A stretch of 64,000 bases of DNA, from assembly GCA_026745465.1 (NCBI GenBank), contig JACYXH010000692.1:83501-147500 (forward strand), given 5' to 3'. A model generated the notes under the pieces. It ran no database searches. It saw only the letters and a list, made by a program, of their open reading frames with translations, and was not told the DNA's origin. The translations under genes and the position numbers were made by a program. Positions 52,939-63,953 of the stretch are shown piece after piece; the stretch's first letter is position 1, and each line of letters starts with the position of its first letter. This DNA is from Lota lota (taxonomy: Eukaryota; Chordata; Actinopteri; Gadiformes; Lotidae).

Positions 52939-55011
52939 CTAGAAAGCGCTGTAGAGCTGGCTTGTCCTCTGGGGGTGGTATTTCACTAATGCTTTAATTT
53001 TTTTGGGGTCTGCTTTTAGTCCTTGATCTGTGAATGTGTGCCCAACATAGCTCACCTTGTTGAGTCCAAACTTGCATTTGTTTGGATTCAGTGTCAGTTT
53101 TACCTTTCTGGCACGATCCAGTACCATTTTCAGGTTTCTTTCATGCTCATCAGGATCTTTGCCACCGATGATGATGTCATCCACGATTATAGCACATGGA
53201 TATCCTGCAAAGATTTGTTCCATGGCTCTTTGGAACACTTCTGAGGCTGTGCTAATCCCGAACGGCATCTTTAGGAACTTAAATCGGCCGTAGGGAGTTG
53301 TGAATGTTGTGCGGAGAGATGAGGCAGCATCCAGTCTGACTTGCCAGAAGGAGCTTTTGGTATCAAGGACCGAGAAAATGGTGGCACCTGACATCTGAGC
53401 GGCAACCTCCTCCACTGTGCGCATGGGATGGTGGGGGCGCATGAGGGCCTTGTTTAGGTTTCTGGGGTCTATGCAGATGCGCACGTCACCCGTCTCTTTC
53501 TTATGAGTGGCCACCAAATTTGAAACCCATTCTGTAGGCTCATCCACAGGTTCAATTACTCCCAAAGTTTGCATTCTTTGGAGCTCTTGTTTCACTTTTC
53601 TTTGCATGGCAGCTGGGATACGACGTGGAGGGCTGACGACTGGTGTTATTTCTGGATTTACCTTCATCGAGTATGTTACAGGTAAGTTACCAACTTCATC
53701 TTTGAAAAGGTCTGCATATTCCTGAAACATTTTCCGTGACAGGGTGTGATCCTTTACACAGTCTAGGTGGAATACCTCACTGCTGAAAGTGACCAGCTTC
53801 ATCTTTAGGCTGTCCTGTAGGCCAACAATGGAGTGAACATTTTCTTTCACCACCTGGAACTGCAGGCTATACTGCCGTTCATTTAGCCTGCATGGTAATG
53901 TCACAGTGCCAATTGGTTTGATCATAGATCCGCCAAATGCTACGAGATTTATCTTTTTAATTGGCACGTGCAGTTCCTCAACGTGCCTGAAGAGTTTGTA
54001 TGTGTGTAGGGACATAACGTTACATCTCGCCCCTGTGTCCACTTTCAGATTTAGTTGTTTGCCATTAACAGTCATAAAACAACGACCTTCCTTGCCAGTT
54101 TTCCTTTCATCATCATGCAAAGACAAGCCGTCAATGGTGACTGTGTCTTCACTGTCACGGTCAGTGTCTGATTCGGCGTATAGCTGGTTTACCTGTCTGT
54201 TTGGTCTGCTGGACTTGGCGGACCTGCACTGGCCTTTGAAGTGGTTCTGCTTCCCGCAGTTGTGGCACTGCCGGCCAAAAGCTGGACACTGGTCACGCTT
54301 TGCTGGATGGGTCCCCCCACAATTCCGGCAGCTGGAGATTGATGGTGAATTTTCCTTCATAGTGCGCTTAATTTTGCTGAAGACGTTATGTTTTATTTGT
54401 ACAGCATCTACACTGGCGGTTGTCACCGTTTTTGGCGTGGAGAGGGTTTTGCTGTGTTTTTCTGTGAGTTCGCTGATTTGGCAAATGCGTACTGCTTTGG
54501 ACAGCGTTAGGTCAGTCTCTTTTAGCAGTGTGCGTCTGACACTGTCGCTGCTTGTTCCACATACCAGTCTGTCTCTTATCAGTTCGTTTTCCAATGCACC
54601 GAAATTGCAGTTTTTGGCTTGATTTCTCAATGTACTCACATATGCCTCGATGGTTTCGCCAGGTTTCTGATGTCTGGTGTTGAAGTTGTGCCTCTCCATT
54701 ATCACGTTTGTTTCAGGGTTGCATATTTCTTGAAACTTCCTTTTAAGACACTCGGGGTCCTCTCTGGATTCCGCTGGAGTGACGATGTTGTCATGTGCTC
54801 CTAGTACCGCGGGTGAATATGTGAATGACCGCTCCCTCTCTATAGCCTCTGGTCCTGCGAGGTTAAGGAGTATATAAGCTCTGGTTCGGGCAGGTTTATC
54901 GCTGTGTGCGGCGGCAATGAAGATATCGTATTCTCGTTCAAACTTGCGCCAATGGTCTGCCACATTCTCATCGAAAGTGAGAGGGTCCGGACGTCTGAAT
55001 CCATCTGCCAT
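52939..55011 (-). CDS. gag-pol: Gypsy C gag, protease and reverse transcriptase (690 aa frame)
   Basis: The frame opens at an ATG (55011) about 107 bp after the 5' LTR. Gag covers about residues 1-260, with two CCHC-type motifs ending CHNCGKQNHFKGQC. Protease has LKVDTGARCNVMS near residue 325. Reverse transcriptase spans about 470-670, with the catalytic block IIVDDIIIGG, an Ile-Val-Asp-Asp variant of the usual Tyr-x-Asp-Asp. The frame shifts shortly after KIKALVK near 52990, so the frame after that point is not authentic. Gag and pol share one frame. Confidence 0.9.
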   Translation of the reverse strand: MADGFRRPDPLTFDENVADHWRKFEREYDIFIAAAHSDKPARTRAYILLNLAGPEAIERERSFTYSPAVLGAHDNIVTPAESREDPECLKRKFQEICNPETNVIMERHNFNTRHQKPGETIEAYVSTLRNQAKNCNFGALENELIRDRLVCGTSSDSVRRTLLKETDLTLSKAVRICQISELTEKHSKTLSTPKTVTTASVDAVQIKHNVFSKIKRTMKENSPSISSCRNCGGTHPAKRDQCPAFGRQCHNCGKQNHFKGQCRSAKSSRPNRQVNQLYAESDTDRDSEDTVTIDGLSLHDDERKTGKEGRCFMTVNGKQLNLKVDTGARCNVMSLHTYKLFRHVEELHVPIKKINLVAFGGSMIKPIGTVTLPCRLNERQYSLQFQVVKENVHSIVGLQDSLKMKLVTFSSEVFHLDCVKDHTLSRKMFQEYADLFKDEVGNLPVTYSMKVNPEITPVVSPPRRIPAAMQRKVKQELQRMQTLGVIEPVDEPTEWVSNLVATHKKETGDVRICIDPRNLNKALMRPHHPMRTVEEVAAQMSGATIFSVLDTKSSFWQVRLDAASSLRTTFTTPYGRFKFLKMPFGISTASEVFQRAMEQIFAGYPCAIIVDDIIIGGKDPDEHERNLKMVLDRARKVKLTLNPNKCKFGLNKVSYVGHTFTDQGLKADPKKIKALVKYHPQRTSQLYSAF

Positions 55012-55117
55012 TTTGTGTTGTTGCTTACCGCGGTTGTGACTTTAAACGTTGGCGTAGACTACTTTCTAGAGACGGAGTCGTCCGAGGAATGTCTCCAGAA
55101 TCCCACTTCTGACACCA

Positions 55118-55314
55118 TGTAGTTTTGTCAATAATGCAACCGAGGTAAAGTTGAACTTCTTTTTATTAACGTCCACAGCTTAACAGATATAAGGTCTACC
55201 TGCCTCGAGTTCCCGCCGTATAACAATATCCATTTCCGGGGGCCGTCTCCCGAGAGCCACTCGTAGTACCGTAACACACTAGGGTCAAAACACTCAACTG
55301 TGCCAGTATCTACA
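55118..55314 (-). repeat. Gypsy C 5' LTR
   Basis: 197-bp partner of 50519-50715. The adjacent primer-binding-like site is at about 55100-55117. Confidence 0.93.
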
Positions 55315-55452
55315 ATATCCTCATTTTCTCTCCAGACTTGCAGACACACACCCAGCATGTGCGGCAGGTGCTACAGCGGTTGTTGGATAATCAGCTTTAT
55401 GTTAAGGCTGAGAAGTGTGAATTCCATGTTACAACAGTTTCCTTCCTAGGTT
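55315..55452 (+). pseudogene. sushi-like copy 1 reverse transcriptase, end fragment
   Basis: Begins with the right ATATC duplication and matches 58177-58311 of copy 2 nearly base for base. It stops at CTAGGTTT, where copy 1 is truncated. Confidence 0.9.
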
Positions 55453-55589
55453 TGCTACATTGTCCATTTATCTTATCTTCAAGTGTTTCAAGTCTTTAAT
55501 TTGTAAAGCTTTGTATCTTGGTTGGTAAGTAATTGTACTTATTTTTAAGTAACATTTATTTGTATTCCTTCTTTGGCTGCACAACATAC

Positions 55590-55934
55590 TGTCATGTTCC
55601 TGCTTTTGTTTTGATTGTTTGTTTCACTTCCTGTTTTATTTTGAAATTTATCTGCTTCCTCAGTCCCATGCTTAAATACGCACGCGTTCCATTTCCCTGT
55701 GCCAGATTGTCTTCATTCATCCGTTACCATCTCCAGCGTTTTTCCCGCGTTAGCTTTTTCTCAGTGTTCATATGCAATTCCTAGTGTTTGTTTTCCCCCG
55801 TGTTTACCAGACAATTGTTGTAGTTCTGACGACGGATATCTATCTGCCATTTTTGTCCCTTTGAACAATTAAACTTTCTTAACTCTAATTCCCTGTCCGA
55901 GTCGTGCATTTGAGTCCGCCATTGTACCCTGACA
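55590..55934 (+). repeat. sushi-like copy 2 5' LTR
   Basis: TGTCATGTTCC to TACCCTGACA. Confidence 0.95.
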
Positions 55935-55950
55935 GTACAATCTGGCCAAC

Positions 55951-58900
55951 ATGGACTCAGCCGACTCGGAAGCGATTCGATCGGCTCTGCGCGCTCAAGC
56001 TCAACGTTTGCAGCAGCATGAAGAACAACTCCATATTTTTCGGGATGAGCTGGTGGCGACGGCTAATCGCCGGGAGAACCAGGTGATCGGAGTGAGTGAC
56101 CAGATTGCTCAGCTCATCACTCATTTTCAACGTCTCGCTACGAGGGAGTCGTCTACTGGAGGGGACGCCGCCACTCCCGCTTCAACGTCTTCGTGTGGAG
56201 ATTCTACGGAAGCAAGGCCTTCCTCCTCGCCGTTTCCGCATCTTGCTCGTCCGGAGAGATTTTCTGGGGATTCCGGAGATTGCCGGGCATTCTTGACCCA
56301 GTGTGAACTCCATTTTGAGCTGCAGGCGGTCGCTTACCCTTCGGATAGAGCTAAAGTGGCGTTTATTATTTCACATCTTTCTGGAAGAGCAGAGTCATGG
56401 GCAGCAGCTGAGTGGAGCCAGAAGTCTGCGGTATGTGACTCTTATATATGCTTTACTCAGACTTTTTCACGGATTTTTCAGCATGTTTCTCCCGGTAGGG
56501 AGGCTGCTCGTGCTTTGGTGGGATTACGACAAGCAAGAAGAAGGGTTTCGGACTACGCCATTGAGTTTCGCACTCTGGCTGCCGAGAGCGGCTGGAATGC
56601 TTTTGCTCTTTCTGATGCATTCCTGTGTGGATTATCGGCTCAGGTGAAGGATCACTTGGCACCTTTGGATTTACCAGCGGATTTGGATTCGCTTATAGCA
56701 TTGGCTATTAAGATAGACAAACGACTGCTGGAAAGGGAGAGAGAGGAACATCATGGAAGCAGTTTTTCAAGTGACCGGCAGAGGGAGCATTGGTCATCCA
56801 GAACTGCTCAGCGGTCTCAAACTGCTTCGTCAGACCTTCTCCGTCCGAGTATGTCTACCTCCAAAGTTCTTCATGGCACCTCTTCTTCCACACCAGAACT
56901 ACGCCAACCTGGTGAGTCATATTCCGGGACACTGGCAGCTGAGGAGCCGATGCAGTTGGGTAGAGCTCGCCTTTCTCCAGAGGAGCGACAACGTCGCATG
57001 AGAGAGGGACGCTGTCTCTATTGCGCCCAGCTGGGTCATCGTATTGCATTCTGTCCAGTAAAAGACGGGGGCTCATCAGTAAACCGGAGGGCGCTGGTTA
57101 GCCGTACACACATTCCTAGTTGTCTCCCTCGTCCCAAGGTTGAGGTCACCCTGACTAATGGTTCTGTTACACTTACGCAGGCGGTGTTAATGGATTCAGG
57201 CGCTGACACCAGCCTTATGGACATCAATCTCTCCAAGAAACTTCGTTTGGACCCTGTTCGGCTTTCCAAACCGTTGGAGGCAGCGGCTCTGGATGGCCAG
57301 CTACTCTGGAGGATTACGCACTGCACATCTCCAGTGACCGTGACTTTCTTGGATGGTCACACTGAGACGTTAACTTTTCATCTGTTTGACTCTCCTGCAC
57401 ACCCGGTGGTTCTCGGGTTTCCGTGGTTCACATCTCACAATCCTCACATTGACTGGCTTTCGGGCAAGATTGTGGAATGGGGAGAAAACTGCAAACTGTC
57501 TTGTTTCGCCACGAGCATTGAGGTGGGTGGTAGTGAGACCGTTCCCGTCAATGGCAGTCAGGAGGAACCGACATCGGATTTTCCTGACCTCACCGGCGTT
57601 CCTGAATGCTACTTGGACTTAAGGGAGGTATTCAATAAGACTAAAGCCACTTCACTGCCCCCTCACAGACCTTATGACTGCGCCATTGATCTGCTGCCTG
57701 GTACATCCCCTCCCAAGGGCAGATTGTTTTCTCTGTCATCTCCTGAAATGGGCTCCATGAAGGAGTACGTGGAAGCTTCGCTTAAAGCTGGTATCATCCG
57801 TCCTTCGTCTTCTCCGGCTGGAGCTGGGTTTTTCTTCGTGGGTAAGAAGGACAACTCCCTACGACCCTGTATCGATTACAGAGGACTTAATGACATTACT
57901 GTAAAGAACCGCTACCCTTTACCTCTGATGGCTACTGCCTTTGAACTCCTGCAGGGGGCCAAGATTTTCACCAAGCTCGACCTCCGCAACGCTTACCACT
58001 TAGTCAGAATCAGAAGTGGTGATGAGTGGAAGACGGCATTCAATACTCCTACTGGTCATTATGAGTATTTAGTAATGCCTTTTGGCCTCACCAACGCCCC
58101 TGCTGTGTTCCAGGCGTTGGTGAATGACGTTCTAAGAGACATGTTGAATGTTTTTGTGTTCGTCTACTTGGATGATATCCTCATTTTCTCTCCAGACTTG
58201 CAGACACACACCCAGCATGTGCGGCAGGTGCTACAGCGGTTGTTGGATAATCAGCTTTATGTTAAGGCTGAGAAGTGTGAATTCCACGTTACCACAGTTT
58301 CCTTCCTAGGTTTCGTGGTGTCTGAAGGAGAGTTCCGCATGGACTTGGACAAGGTGAGGGCGGTAGCTGAGTGGCCTACCCCTATCAATCGTAAACAAGT
58401 ACAGCGGTTTCTGGGTTTTGCTAACTTTTACCGCAAATTTATCAGGAACTTTAGCACTGTTGCTGCTCCTCTCCATGATCTCACGTCTGTCAAGGTACCT
58501 TTCCAGTGGTCTCCATCGGCTGAACAGTCATTCGCTCGCCTGAAGAGGAGTTTCTCCACTGCTCCGGTGCTCGTTCTGCCGGATCCTCATCGCCAGTTCG
58601 TGGTAGAGGTGGACGCATCCGACGTGGGTGTTGGTGCCGTCCTTTCTCAACGTTCCTCTGAGGATGGGCGGTTTCATCCCTGTGCTTTCCTTTCCCGCAA
58701 GCTGTCGGCGCCAGAGAGGAATTACGACGTGGGGGACAGGGAGCTGTTGGCTGTTAAAGTGGCGCTGGAGGAGTGGCGTCCCTGGCTGGAGGGGGCAGAG
58801 CACCCTTTTCTGGTGTGGACCGATCACAAGAACCTGGAGTACCTTCGATCGGCTAAGAGACTGAATGCACGACAGGCGAGATGGGCTTTGTTCTTTACCA

Positions 58901-60426
58901 GATTTAACTTTACTCTGTCATATCGTCCTGGCTCTAAGAATGTCAAACCTGATGCTTTGTCTCGCTTGTTTGACCCTGACCCATCTCCCTTAGCTCCTAC
59001 TAACATTTTGCCAGACTCCTGTATTATAGGAGCTGTCACATGGGAGGTGGAGGCGAAGGTGAAAGAGGCACTGGAGGGTTTAGATATTCCTGAGGAATGT
59101 CCTCCAAACCGTCTGTTTGTTCCTTCTGAGCTACGTTCCCAGGTCATTCATTGGGCTCACACATCGTTGCTCACCTGCCACCCTGGATCCAAGAGGACCA
59201 TGTTCGTGGTGAAGCAGCGTTTCTGGTGGCCATCCATGAAGACGGAGGTGATGGAGTATGTTGCGGCCTGTCCAGTTTGCGCTCGGAACAAGACTTCTCG
59301 CCAAGCATCCGTGGGCCTTCTACAGCCTCTGCCAGTTCCCAAGCGACCATGGTCGGACATTTCCCTGGACTTTGTCACTGGACTACCCCCTTCTGACGGT
59401 AACACTGCCGTTCTTACGGTAGTGGACAGATTTACTAAAATGGTTCATTTCATTCCTCTGCCGAAATTACCCTCCGCCAAAGAAACGGCGGAGGTTATGC
59501 TCTCTCACGTTTTTCGGTTACATGGATTACCTGCAGATGTGGTGTCGGATCGAGGCCCCCAGTTTGTCTCGCAGTTCTGGAGGGCGTTCTGTACGCTTAT
59601 TGGGGCCTCAGTCAGCCTGTCGTCTGGATATCATCCTCAGTCCAATGGTCAGACGGAGAGACTCAACCAAGAGATGGAGACAGGTCTTCGCTGCCTTGTC
59701 TCTCGTAACCCAGCCACATGGTCCAAACATCTGTTGTGGGTGGAATATGCCCATAACACCCTACCCTGTTCATCTATTGGTATGTCCCCATTCGAATGTG
59801 CCTATGGTTACCAGCCCCCCTTGTTTCCCGCTCTCGAGCGTGAGGTGGGGGTCCCTTCCGCTGTGGCTTTGGTCAGACGTTGTCGACGGACCTGGACGAG
59901 GGCTCGTCAGGTTCTCATGAGGAGCAGAGCTGTCTACAAGAGACAGGCCGACCGGCGGAGGTCCGCTGCGCCTCATTATCGTGTGGGTCAGAAGGTGTGG
60001 CTGGCTACCAAGGACTTACCACTGCGCACTGAGTGTCGTAAGTTGGCCCCTCGTTTTGTGGGCCCGTTTCCGGTGTCCAAGATTGTTAATCCTGTGGCCG
60101 TTACGTTGAAGCTTCCCAGGTCCATGAGGGTTCACCCCACGTTTCACGTGAGCAAGGTCAAGCCCGTCGAGGAGAGTGCTTTGGTGCCTGCCACGTCTCC
60201 CCCTCCACCTCCTCGCCTCATTGACGGGGGTCCCGTGTATACTGTCCGACGTCTCTTGGCAGTTCGGAAACGGGGGCGTGGACGTCAGTTCTTGGTGGAT
60301 TGGGAGGGGTACGGTCCTGAGGAAAGGACCTGGGTCTCGGCCAGTAACATACTGGATCCCAGTCTTATTCAGGATTTCTACCTGCTCCATCCTGCGGTGC
60401 CTGGGCCGTCCGGTGTTCGGCCTTAG
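55951..60426 (+). CDS. gag-pol: gag-pol-chromodomain polyprotein, 1491 aa, uninterrupted
   Basis: Gag fills about residues 1-370. Its N-terminus has a helical Gln-rich segment, followed by the capsid-like [18 protein letters not shown] block. A CCHC knuckle follows (Cys 355, Cys 358, His 363, Cys 368). The protease motif is Asp 415-Ser-Gly and the reverse transcriptase motif is YLDD at 739-742. RNase H starts near Asp 888. The integrase finger has His 1067 and His 1077, and its catalytic triad is Asp 1140, Asp 1200 and Glu 1236, with the D-D35E spacing. Residues about 1430-1480 form a chromodomain ([20 protein letters not shown]), which is thought to direct insertion to marked chromatin. No stop or frameshift is seen. 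Confidence 0.96.
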   Translation: MDSADSEAIRSALRAQAQRLQQHEEQLHIFRDELVATANRRENQVIGVSDQIAQLITHFQRLATRESSTGGDAATPASTSSCGDSTEARPSSSPFPHLARPERFSGDSGDCRAFLTQCELHFELQAVAYPSDRAKVAFIISHLSGRAESWAAAEWSQKSAVCDSYICFTQTFSRIFQHVSPGREAARALVGLRQARRRVSDYAIEFRTLAAESGWNAFALSDAFLCGLSAQVKDHLAPLDLPADLDSLIALAIKIDKRLLEREREEHHGSSFSSDRQREHWSSRTAQRSQTASSDLLRPSMSTSKVLHGTSSSTPELRQPGESYSGTLAAEEPMQLGRARLSPEERQRRMREGRCLYCAQLGHRIAFCPVKDGGSSVNRRALVSRTHIPSCLPRPKVEVTLTNGSVTLTQAVLMDSGADTSLMDINLSKKLRLDPVRLSKPLEAAALDGQLLWRITHCTSPVTVTFLDGHTETLTFHLFDSPAHPVVLGFPWFTSHNPHIDWLSGKIVEWGENCKLSCFATSIEVGGSETVPVNGSQEEPTSDFPDLTGVPECYLDLREVFNKTKATSLPPHRPYDCAIDLLPGTSPPKGRLFSLSSPEMGSMKEYVEASLKAGIIRPSSSPAGAGFFFVGKKDNSLRPCIDYRGLNDITVKNRYPLPLMATAFELLQGAKIFTKLDLRNAYHLVRIRSGDEWKTAFNTPTGHYEYLVMPFGLTNAPAVFQALVNDVLRDMLNVFVFVYLDDILIFSPDLQTHTQHVRQVLQRLLDNQLYVKAEKCEFHVTTVSFLGFVVSEGEFRMDLDKVRAVAEWPTPINRKQVQRFLGFANFYRKFIRNFSTVAAPLHDLTSVKVPFQWSPSAEQSFARLKRSFSTAPVLVLPDPHRQFVVEVDASDVGVGAVLSQRSSEDGRFHPCAFLSRKLSAPERNYDVGDRELLAVKVALEEWRPWLEGAEHPFLVWTDHKNLEYLRSAKRLNARQARWALFFTRFNFTLSYRPGSKNVKPDALSRLFDPDPSPLAPTNILPDSCIIGAVTWEVEAKVKEALEGLDIPEECPPNRLFVPSELRSQVIHWAHTSLLTCHPGSKRTMFVVKQRFWWPSMKTEVMEYVAACPVCARNKTSRQASVGLLQPLPVPKRPWSDISLDFVTGLPPSDGNTAVLTVVDRFTKMVHFIPLPKLPSAKETAEVMLSHVFRLHGLPADVVSDRGPQFVSQFWRAFCTLIGASVSLSSGYHPQSNGQTERLNQEMETGLRCLVSRNPATWSKHLLWVEYAHNTLPCSSIGMSPFECAYGYQPPLFPALEREVGVPSAVALVRRCRRTWTRARQVLMRSRAVYKRQADRRRSAAPHYRVGQKVWLATKDLPLRTECRKLAPRFVGPFPVSKIVNPVAVTLKLPRSMRVHPTFHVSKVKPVEESALVPATSPPPPPRLIDGGPVYTVRRLLAVRKRGRGRQFLVDWEGYGPEERTWVSASNILDPSLIQDFYLLHPAVPGPSGVRP

Positions 60427-60438
60427 AGGGAGGGGTAC

Positions 60439-60791
60439 TGTCATGTTCCTGCTTTTGTTTTGAGTTTCTGTCTGTTTGTTTCACTTCCTGTTTTATTTTG
60501 AAATTTATCTGCTTCCTCAGTCCCATGCTTAAATACGCATGCGTTCCATTTCCCTGTGCCAGATTGTCTTCATTCGTTCGTTACCATCTCCAGCGTTTTT
60601 CCCGCGTTAGCTTTTTCTCAGTGTTCATATGCAATTCCTAGTGTTTGTTTTCCCCCGTGTTTACCAGACAATTGTTGTAGTTCTGACGACGGACATCTAT
60701 CTGCCATTTTTGTCCCTTTGAACAATTAAACTTTCTTAACTCTAATTCCCTGTCCGAGTCGTGCATTTGAGTCCGCCATTGTACCCTGACA
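60439..60791 (+). repeat. sushi-like copy 2 3' LTR
   Basis: Directly follows the purine tract. Carries an 8-bp difference near TTTTGAGTTTCTGTCTG relative to the 5' LTR. Confidence 0.95.
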
Positions 60792-61063
60792 CATACCATA
60801 TAGCGACATAGCATAGCAAACAAGAAACATGTTTTGTTTGATGCCAAGAGAGTGTGTGTGTTATTCATTTATATATATAAATATGCTCGCTTTTTAGGGG
60901 TCCAAATCCATCTAGATGAATTGCAGCGTTACATTTAGTATATCTACATTGTTTCCAAGCATAAACAAATACACAATTATCCCAGACACAATTGAGTATC
61001 CTAGACATTCCTGGTTAAATGTACATTTAAATTAGGGATGGGAATTTAAAGCGAAAATGCTAT

Positions 61064-62529
61064 TACCGTAATTTCCGGACTATAAAGCGCACCCGAGTAT
61101 AAACCGCAGCAGCTAAATTGAATGATGTGTACATAAATAAGCCGCACTGGACTATAAGCCGCAGGTGTTTTAATGTTTAACTACCATATGTAAGGGTTCG
61201 TGCACAGAGGGGATTGTCGGGAAAGAGATGGCTGCTTGAGGAAGCTCCCATTTATTAACATTTCAACAAACAAGTTGCATATTTGCATAACGTATTCAAG
61301 TGTTACCATTTAGTGCAATAGTAGCTACAGAACATATACTGTGCTGTGTAAACTGTACTGTATCACATAGCGTTTCAGACACACAAACTTTTCAACTTTC
61401 AAACTTAAACGGTGCACTCCCAGCGCACATACCGGCAGTGATCTACACCAGTGGTTTTCAACCAGTGGTCCTTGAGGGAGTGCTAGGGGTTCCCCAGCAA
61501 AATTAGTTAATAGCGTCACAATCATTTAACCACTTAACTTTGGCTATTTTTGAAAAACCTTGAAAAAGTGTGCACATCTTTGAATATTTATCTACATTAT
61601 AGCCTACAGTAGTACCAAAACAAAAAACAAAGCTTACAGCGCTTGGCGAGGCAATATCAATGGCTAAATTAAATGTGTTTTTTTTAAGTTCAAAATAAAG
61701 TGCTTGTAACACGACAGTAAGCGCGTAAGCCTAAAGTTGCAGCAACACGGCTGCTTAAAATATACGGTAATCAGCCTACCAGAAAAGTCATTAATCTTCG
61801 TCTTCATCTTTTAGGCTAAGGTGCTGTACACGGCTGTAACCAGAAAAGTCAAGTCATTAATCCTCATCTCCGTCTTCTTCCTGCGTACTAAAACCACCAA
61901 AGTCCTCATCTTCAGTGTCGGAAACGAACAGGCTCAGGGTAGCTTCGTCAGCCACTCTCCTCTCTCCTTCGTTGTCGCTCTCAAAACCAACGAACTCCTC
62001 TTCGTCACTGTCGGAATCGAACAGCCTCTGAAGGGCCTCAGCTGTGGCGGCGTCCTCCTCTTCATCACGCAGCAGTCCAGCCTTTCGGAACCCGTTAACG
62101 ATCGTGGATGTTTTGACACTCCTCCACGCTATCAGGATCCACTCGCAAACTTGAGCGAAAGTTGCTTTTCGCATGCGACCAGTTTTGGTGAATGATTTAT
62201 CGCCGCTAGTCATCCACGCCTCCCACTGAAGGGTTAGTTAGGGTTAGGGTTAGTCGTTCTGTCTCTCGTTCCACGTTTACTTTTGCGCGCTACCTGTCTC
62301 ACTTTTTTCCGGCCTCCAGCTTTTCCTGCTGGAGCCCGCCGCTTAAAGGTGCGCGGACCGGTCCTAGAGCCCATAGAGTTAAAGTTGGTAACCTGTAAAA
62401 TCCATAGATTTAGGAGGTCCCCTAGTGGCCGTTAGCTGTAAAAATCCATAGATTAGCCGCACCGTTATATAAGCCGCAGAATCGAAAAATGGGAAAAAAG
62501 GCGCGGCTTATAGTCCGGAAATTACGGTA
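61064..62529 (-). mobile_element. pogo-like (Tc1/mariner order) element with TA target site
   Basis: TACCGTAATTTCCGGACTAT at 61064 is mirrored by ATAGTCCGGAAATTACGGTA ending at 62529, with TA at each outer edge as expected for Tc1/mariner-type insertion. Inner blocks (AAGCCGCACTGGACTATAAG) repeat near both ends. Only the end of a transposase gene remains inside. Confidence 0.85.
61857..62213 (-). pseudogene. pogo-like transposase C-terminal fragment, 118 aa
   Basis: Reads ATFAQVCEWILIAWRSVKTS and IVNGFRKAGLL, the helical C-terminal end of DDE_1-type pogo/jerky transposases. An acidic tail follows (FDSDSDEEEFVGF and SDTEDEDFGGF). The catalytic region is absent, so no transposase activity is expected. 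It sits inside the element with TACCGTAATTTCCGG termini and is not a host gene. Confidence 0.65.
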
Positions 62530-62689
62530 GTAACATTTTCTTATTTGGTTTTCCAATTAAAAATGTTGAGGGCGACATAGGGATGCAATACCAGAAAAAC
62601 TATCGGTCAATGAGTAGACCTACACGTTTTGCAAGCGTTTTAAAAAGTCTGCGACGTTTTCCACACATGAACACATAACCAAAGTCAGC

Positions 62690-63190
62690 TTAATCTGTAT
62701 TGTATACAGTCTATAGAGACGAGAGTACGTGACGTGCACCTACATCACTAAGACAAATTCCTTGTATGTTTAAAAAACGTACTTGGCAATAAAGCTTTTC
62801 TGATTCTGATTCTATGTGCATTACATCCACACAGGAGCTGGCCATGCAGTTTTTCAGCTGCTTTTTACTGTTGTAGAGCTAGCAGGATACACTTATAATG
62901 ATTTCAATCCATTGGAATATTTTTTAATGTGAGACATCTCCAATTTAATTGCATTTTAGTTTGGCTATAGTGTTCAGTGCAGGGCACTTTCTAATTCGCT
63001 TATTGTGTAGAAATATTGACCAAACGATGGCTCTATAGAGAGGAGTGCTGCTGCCCTACCGTCTCCTCAGCAGGTTTGCACTGCCAGACACACGAGACTG
63101 ATAACAGTGATTGCTTCTATAGTTCCCAAAGTTATAACGCTGTGATTTGGAGCGTGCATATCTGTTGAATATCCAATATCTTTCTAACTT
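62690..63190 (+). repeat. dispersed repeat R3, copy b
   Basis: Diverged relative of 24150-24640 in the same orientation (shared TATAGAGAGGAGTGCTGCTG and GAATATCCAATATCTTTC). Both copies lie inside hAT-like borders. Confidence 0.7.
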
Positions 63191-63664
63191 ATATTTAAAA
63201 AAAAAGAGTTCCAAACGGCATAACCTGCTATTTGAGATGTGTGATTCTTTTAATACACCACCCCAGCAGTGCTTTGCTGCAATATCAATACATATCCGTT
63301 TTGAGTCAGGGTGTTCCTGGTGGGTGGTAACTATTGTAAAGCTTGTCTAACCGGGGGAAAGATTTATAAGATATCTGAAAAACTAAATATTTTTGTAATC
63401 GTTTATGGTTTGCTTTAGGAGTACTTGTTAATTCGTTGACACATTTGCACCCCAAACCTTGCATGTTTCTGCTGTTTGTACAGAAGCATGTACCTAGTCC
63501 ATCTCAAAGCGATGTAGCAAATGCTATACTGCCCCGGTACGGACCGGCGCCTTTAAAAATTAAGGAAAATACATTTTTGACTGTAGATGCATAAGCTATT
63601 CTATTTTGTATATTTTAACGACCACTTTGATGTTTGAAAATTCAGACCCATCCCTAATTTAAAT

Positions 63665-63953
63665 ATCGGTTTAAATCGCTGAACTCAGATTTACTAATCC
63701 ATGCTTACATGTACCCCATTTTCCAATAAGTTTTGGTATTTTAGAAATTGGACCAGTATCCCGAAGTTTTTCTGTAAGTGGTGCAACAAATCTCAGATTA
63801 GATATTAATTCATTATAAACTAAATGTACTGAACTCTGGTTGTCTCTAATCTTTGATTGGTTTAAACTTTGTTGGTACAATCCTACTTAACACATGTTTT
63901 GTATACAATCAATTCAAGATGCTAAGATGTAAGGCCCTCTTAAAATATCCTAC
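63665..63953. other. abcc1 intron end without recognised features
   Basis: AT-rich. A 69-codon minus-strand frame has no recognisable motif. Confidence 0.3.

Larger units (their letters stand above)
50519..55314 (-). mobile_element. Ty3/Gypsy family C retrotransposon nested in copy 1
   Basis: Two 197-bp LTRs (50519-50715 and 55118-55314) differ at about four positions. ATATC flanks the element on both sides. On the minus strand the 5' LTR is followed directly by TGGTGTCAGAAGTGGGAT, a primer-binding site, and the purine tract AAAGAAGGGGGA precedes the 3' LTR. The coding region carries one frameshift and one in-frame stop. Confidence 0.96.
47894..55452 (+). mobile_element. sushi-like Ty3/Gypsy chromovirus, truncated copy 1 (interrupted by 50519-55314)
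   Basis: A TGTCATG LTR (47894-48264) is followed by gag, protease and reverse transcriptase closely matching copy 2. The sequence is interrupted at 50518 by another LTR element, resumes at 55315, and ends abruptly at about 55452 in the reverse transcriptase, without the rest of pol or a 3' LTR. Confidence 0.92.
55590..60791 (+). mobile_element. sushi-like Ty3/Gypsy chromovirus, full-length copy 2
   Basis: LTRs at 55590-55934 (345 bp) and 60439-60791 (353 bp) differ at a few positions and one 8-bp indel. CATAC flanks the element at 55585-55589 and 60792-60796. A purine tract (AGAGGGAGGGGTAC) precedes the 3' LTR. One uninterrupted frame encodes all expected domains including a C-terminal chromodomain. 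It is a young, structurally complete insertion antisense to abcc1. Confidence 0.97.
61033..63656. mobile_element. hAT-type non-autonomous element, 8-bp duplication ATTTAAAT
   Basis: Terminal inverted repeats TAGGGATGGG and CCCATCCCTA are flanked by ATTTAAAT at 61025-61032 and 63657-63664. The 8-bp duplication suggests hAT-type transposition. The interior has no hAT transposase. It contains a pogo-like element and repeat R3 copy b. Confidence 0.8.

Noticed and set aside
53906-54622. 238-codon plus-strand frame
   Set aside because: It is the complement of the Gypsy C gag-protease frame and shows no domain of its own.
61857-62213. Acidic 118-aa frame as a possible host gene
   Set aside because: It sits within TA-flanked terminal inverted repeats and resembles the end of pogo-type transposases.
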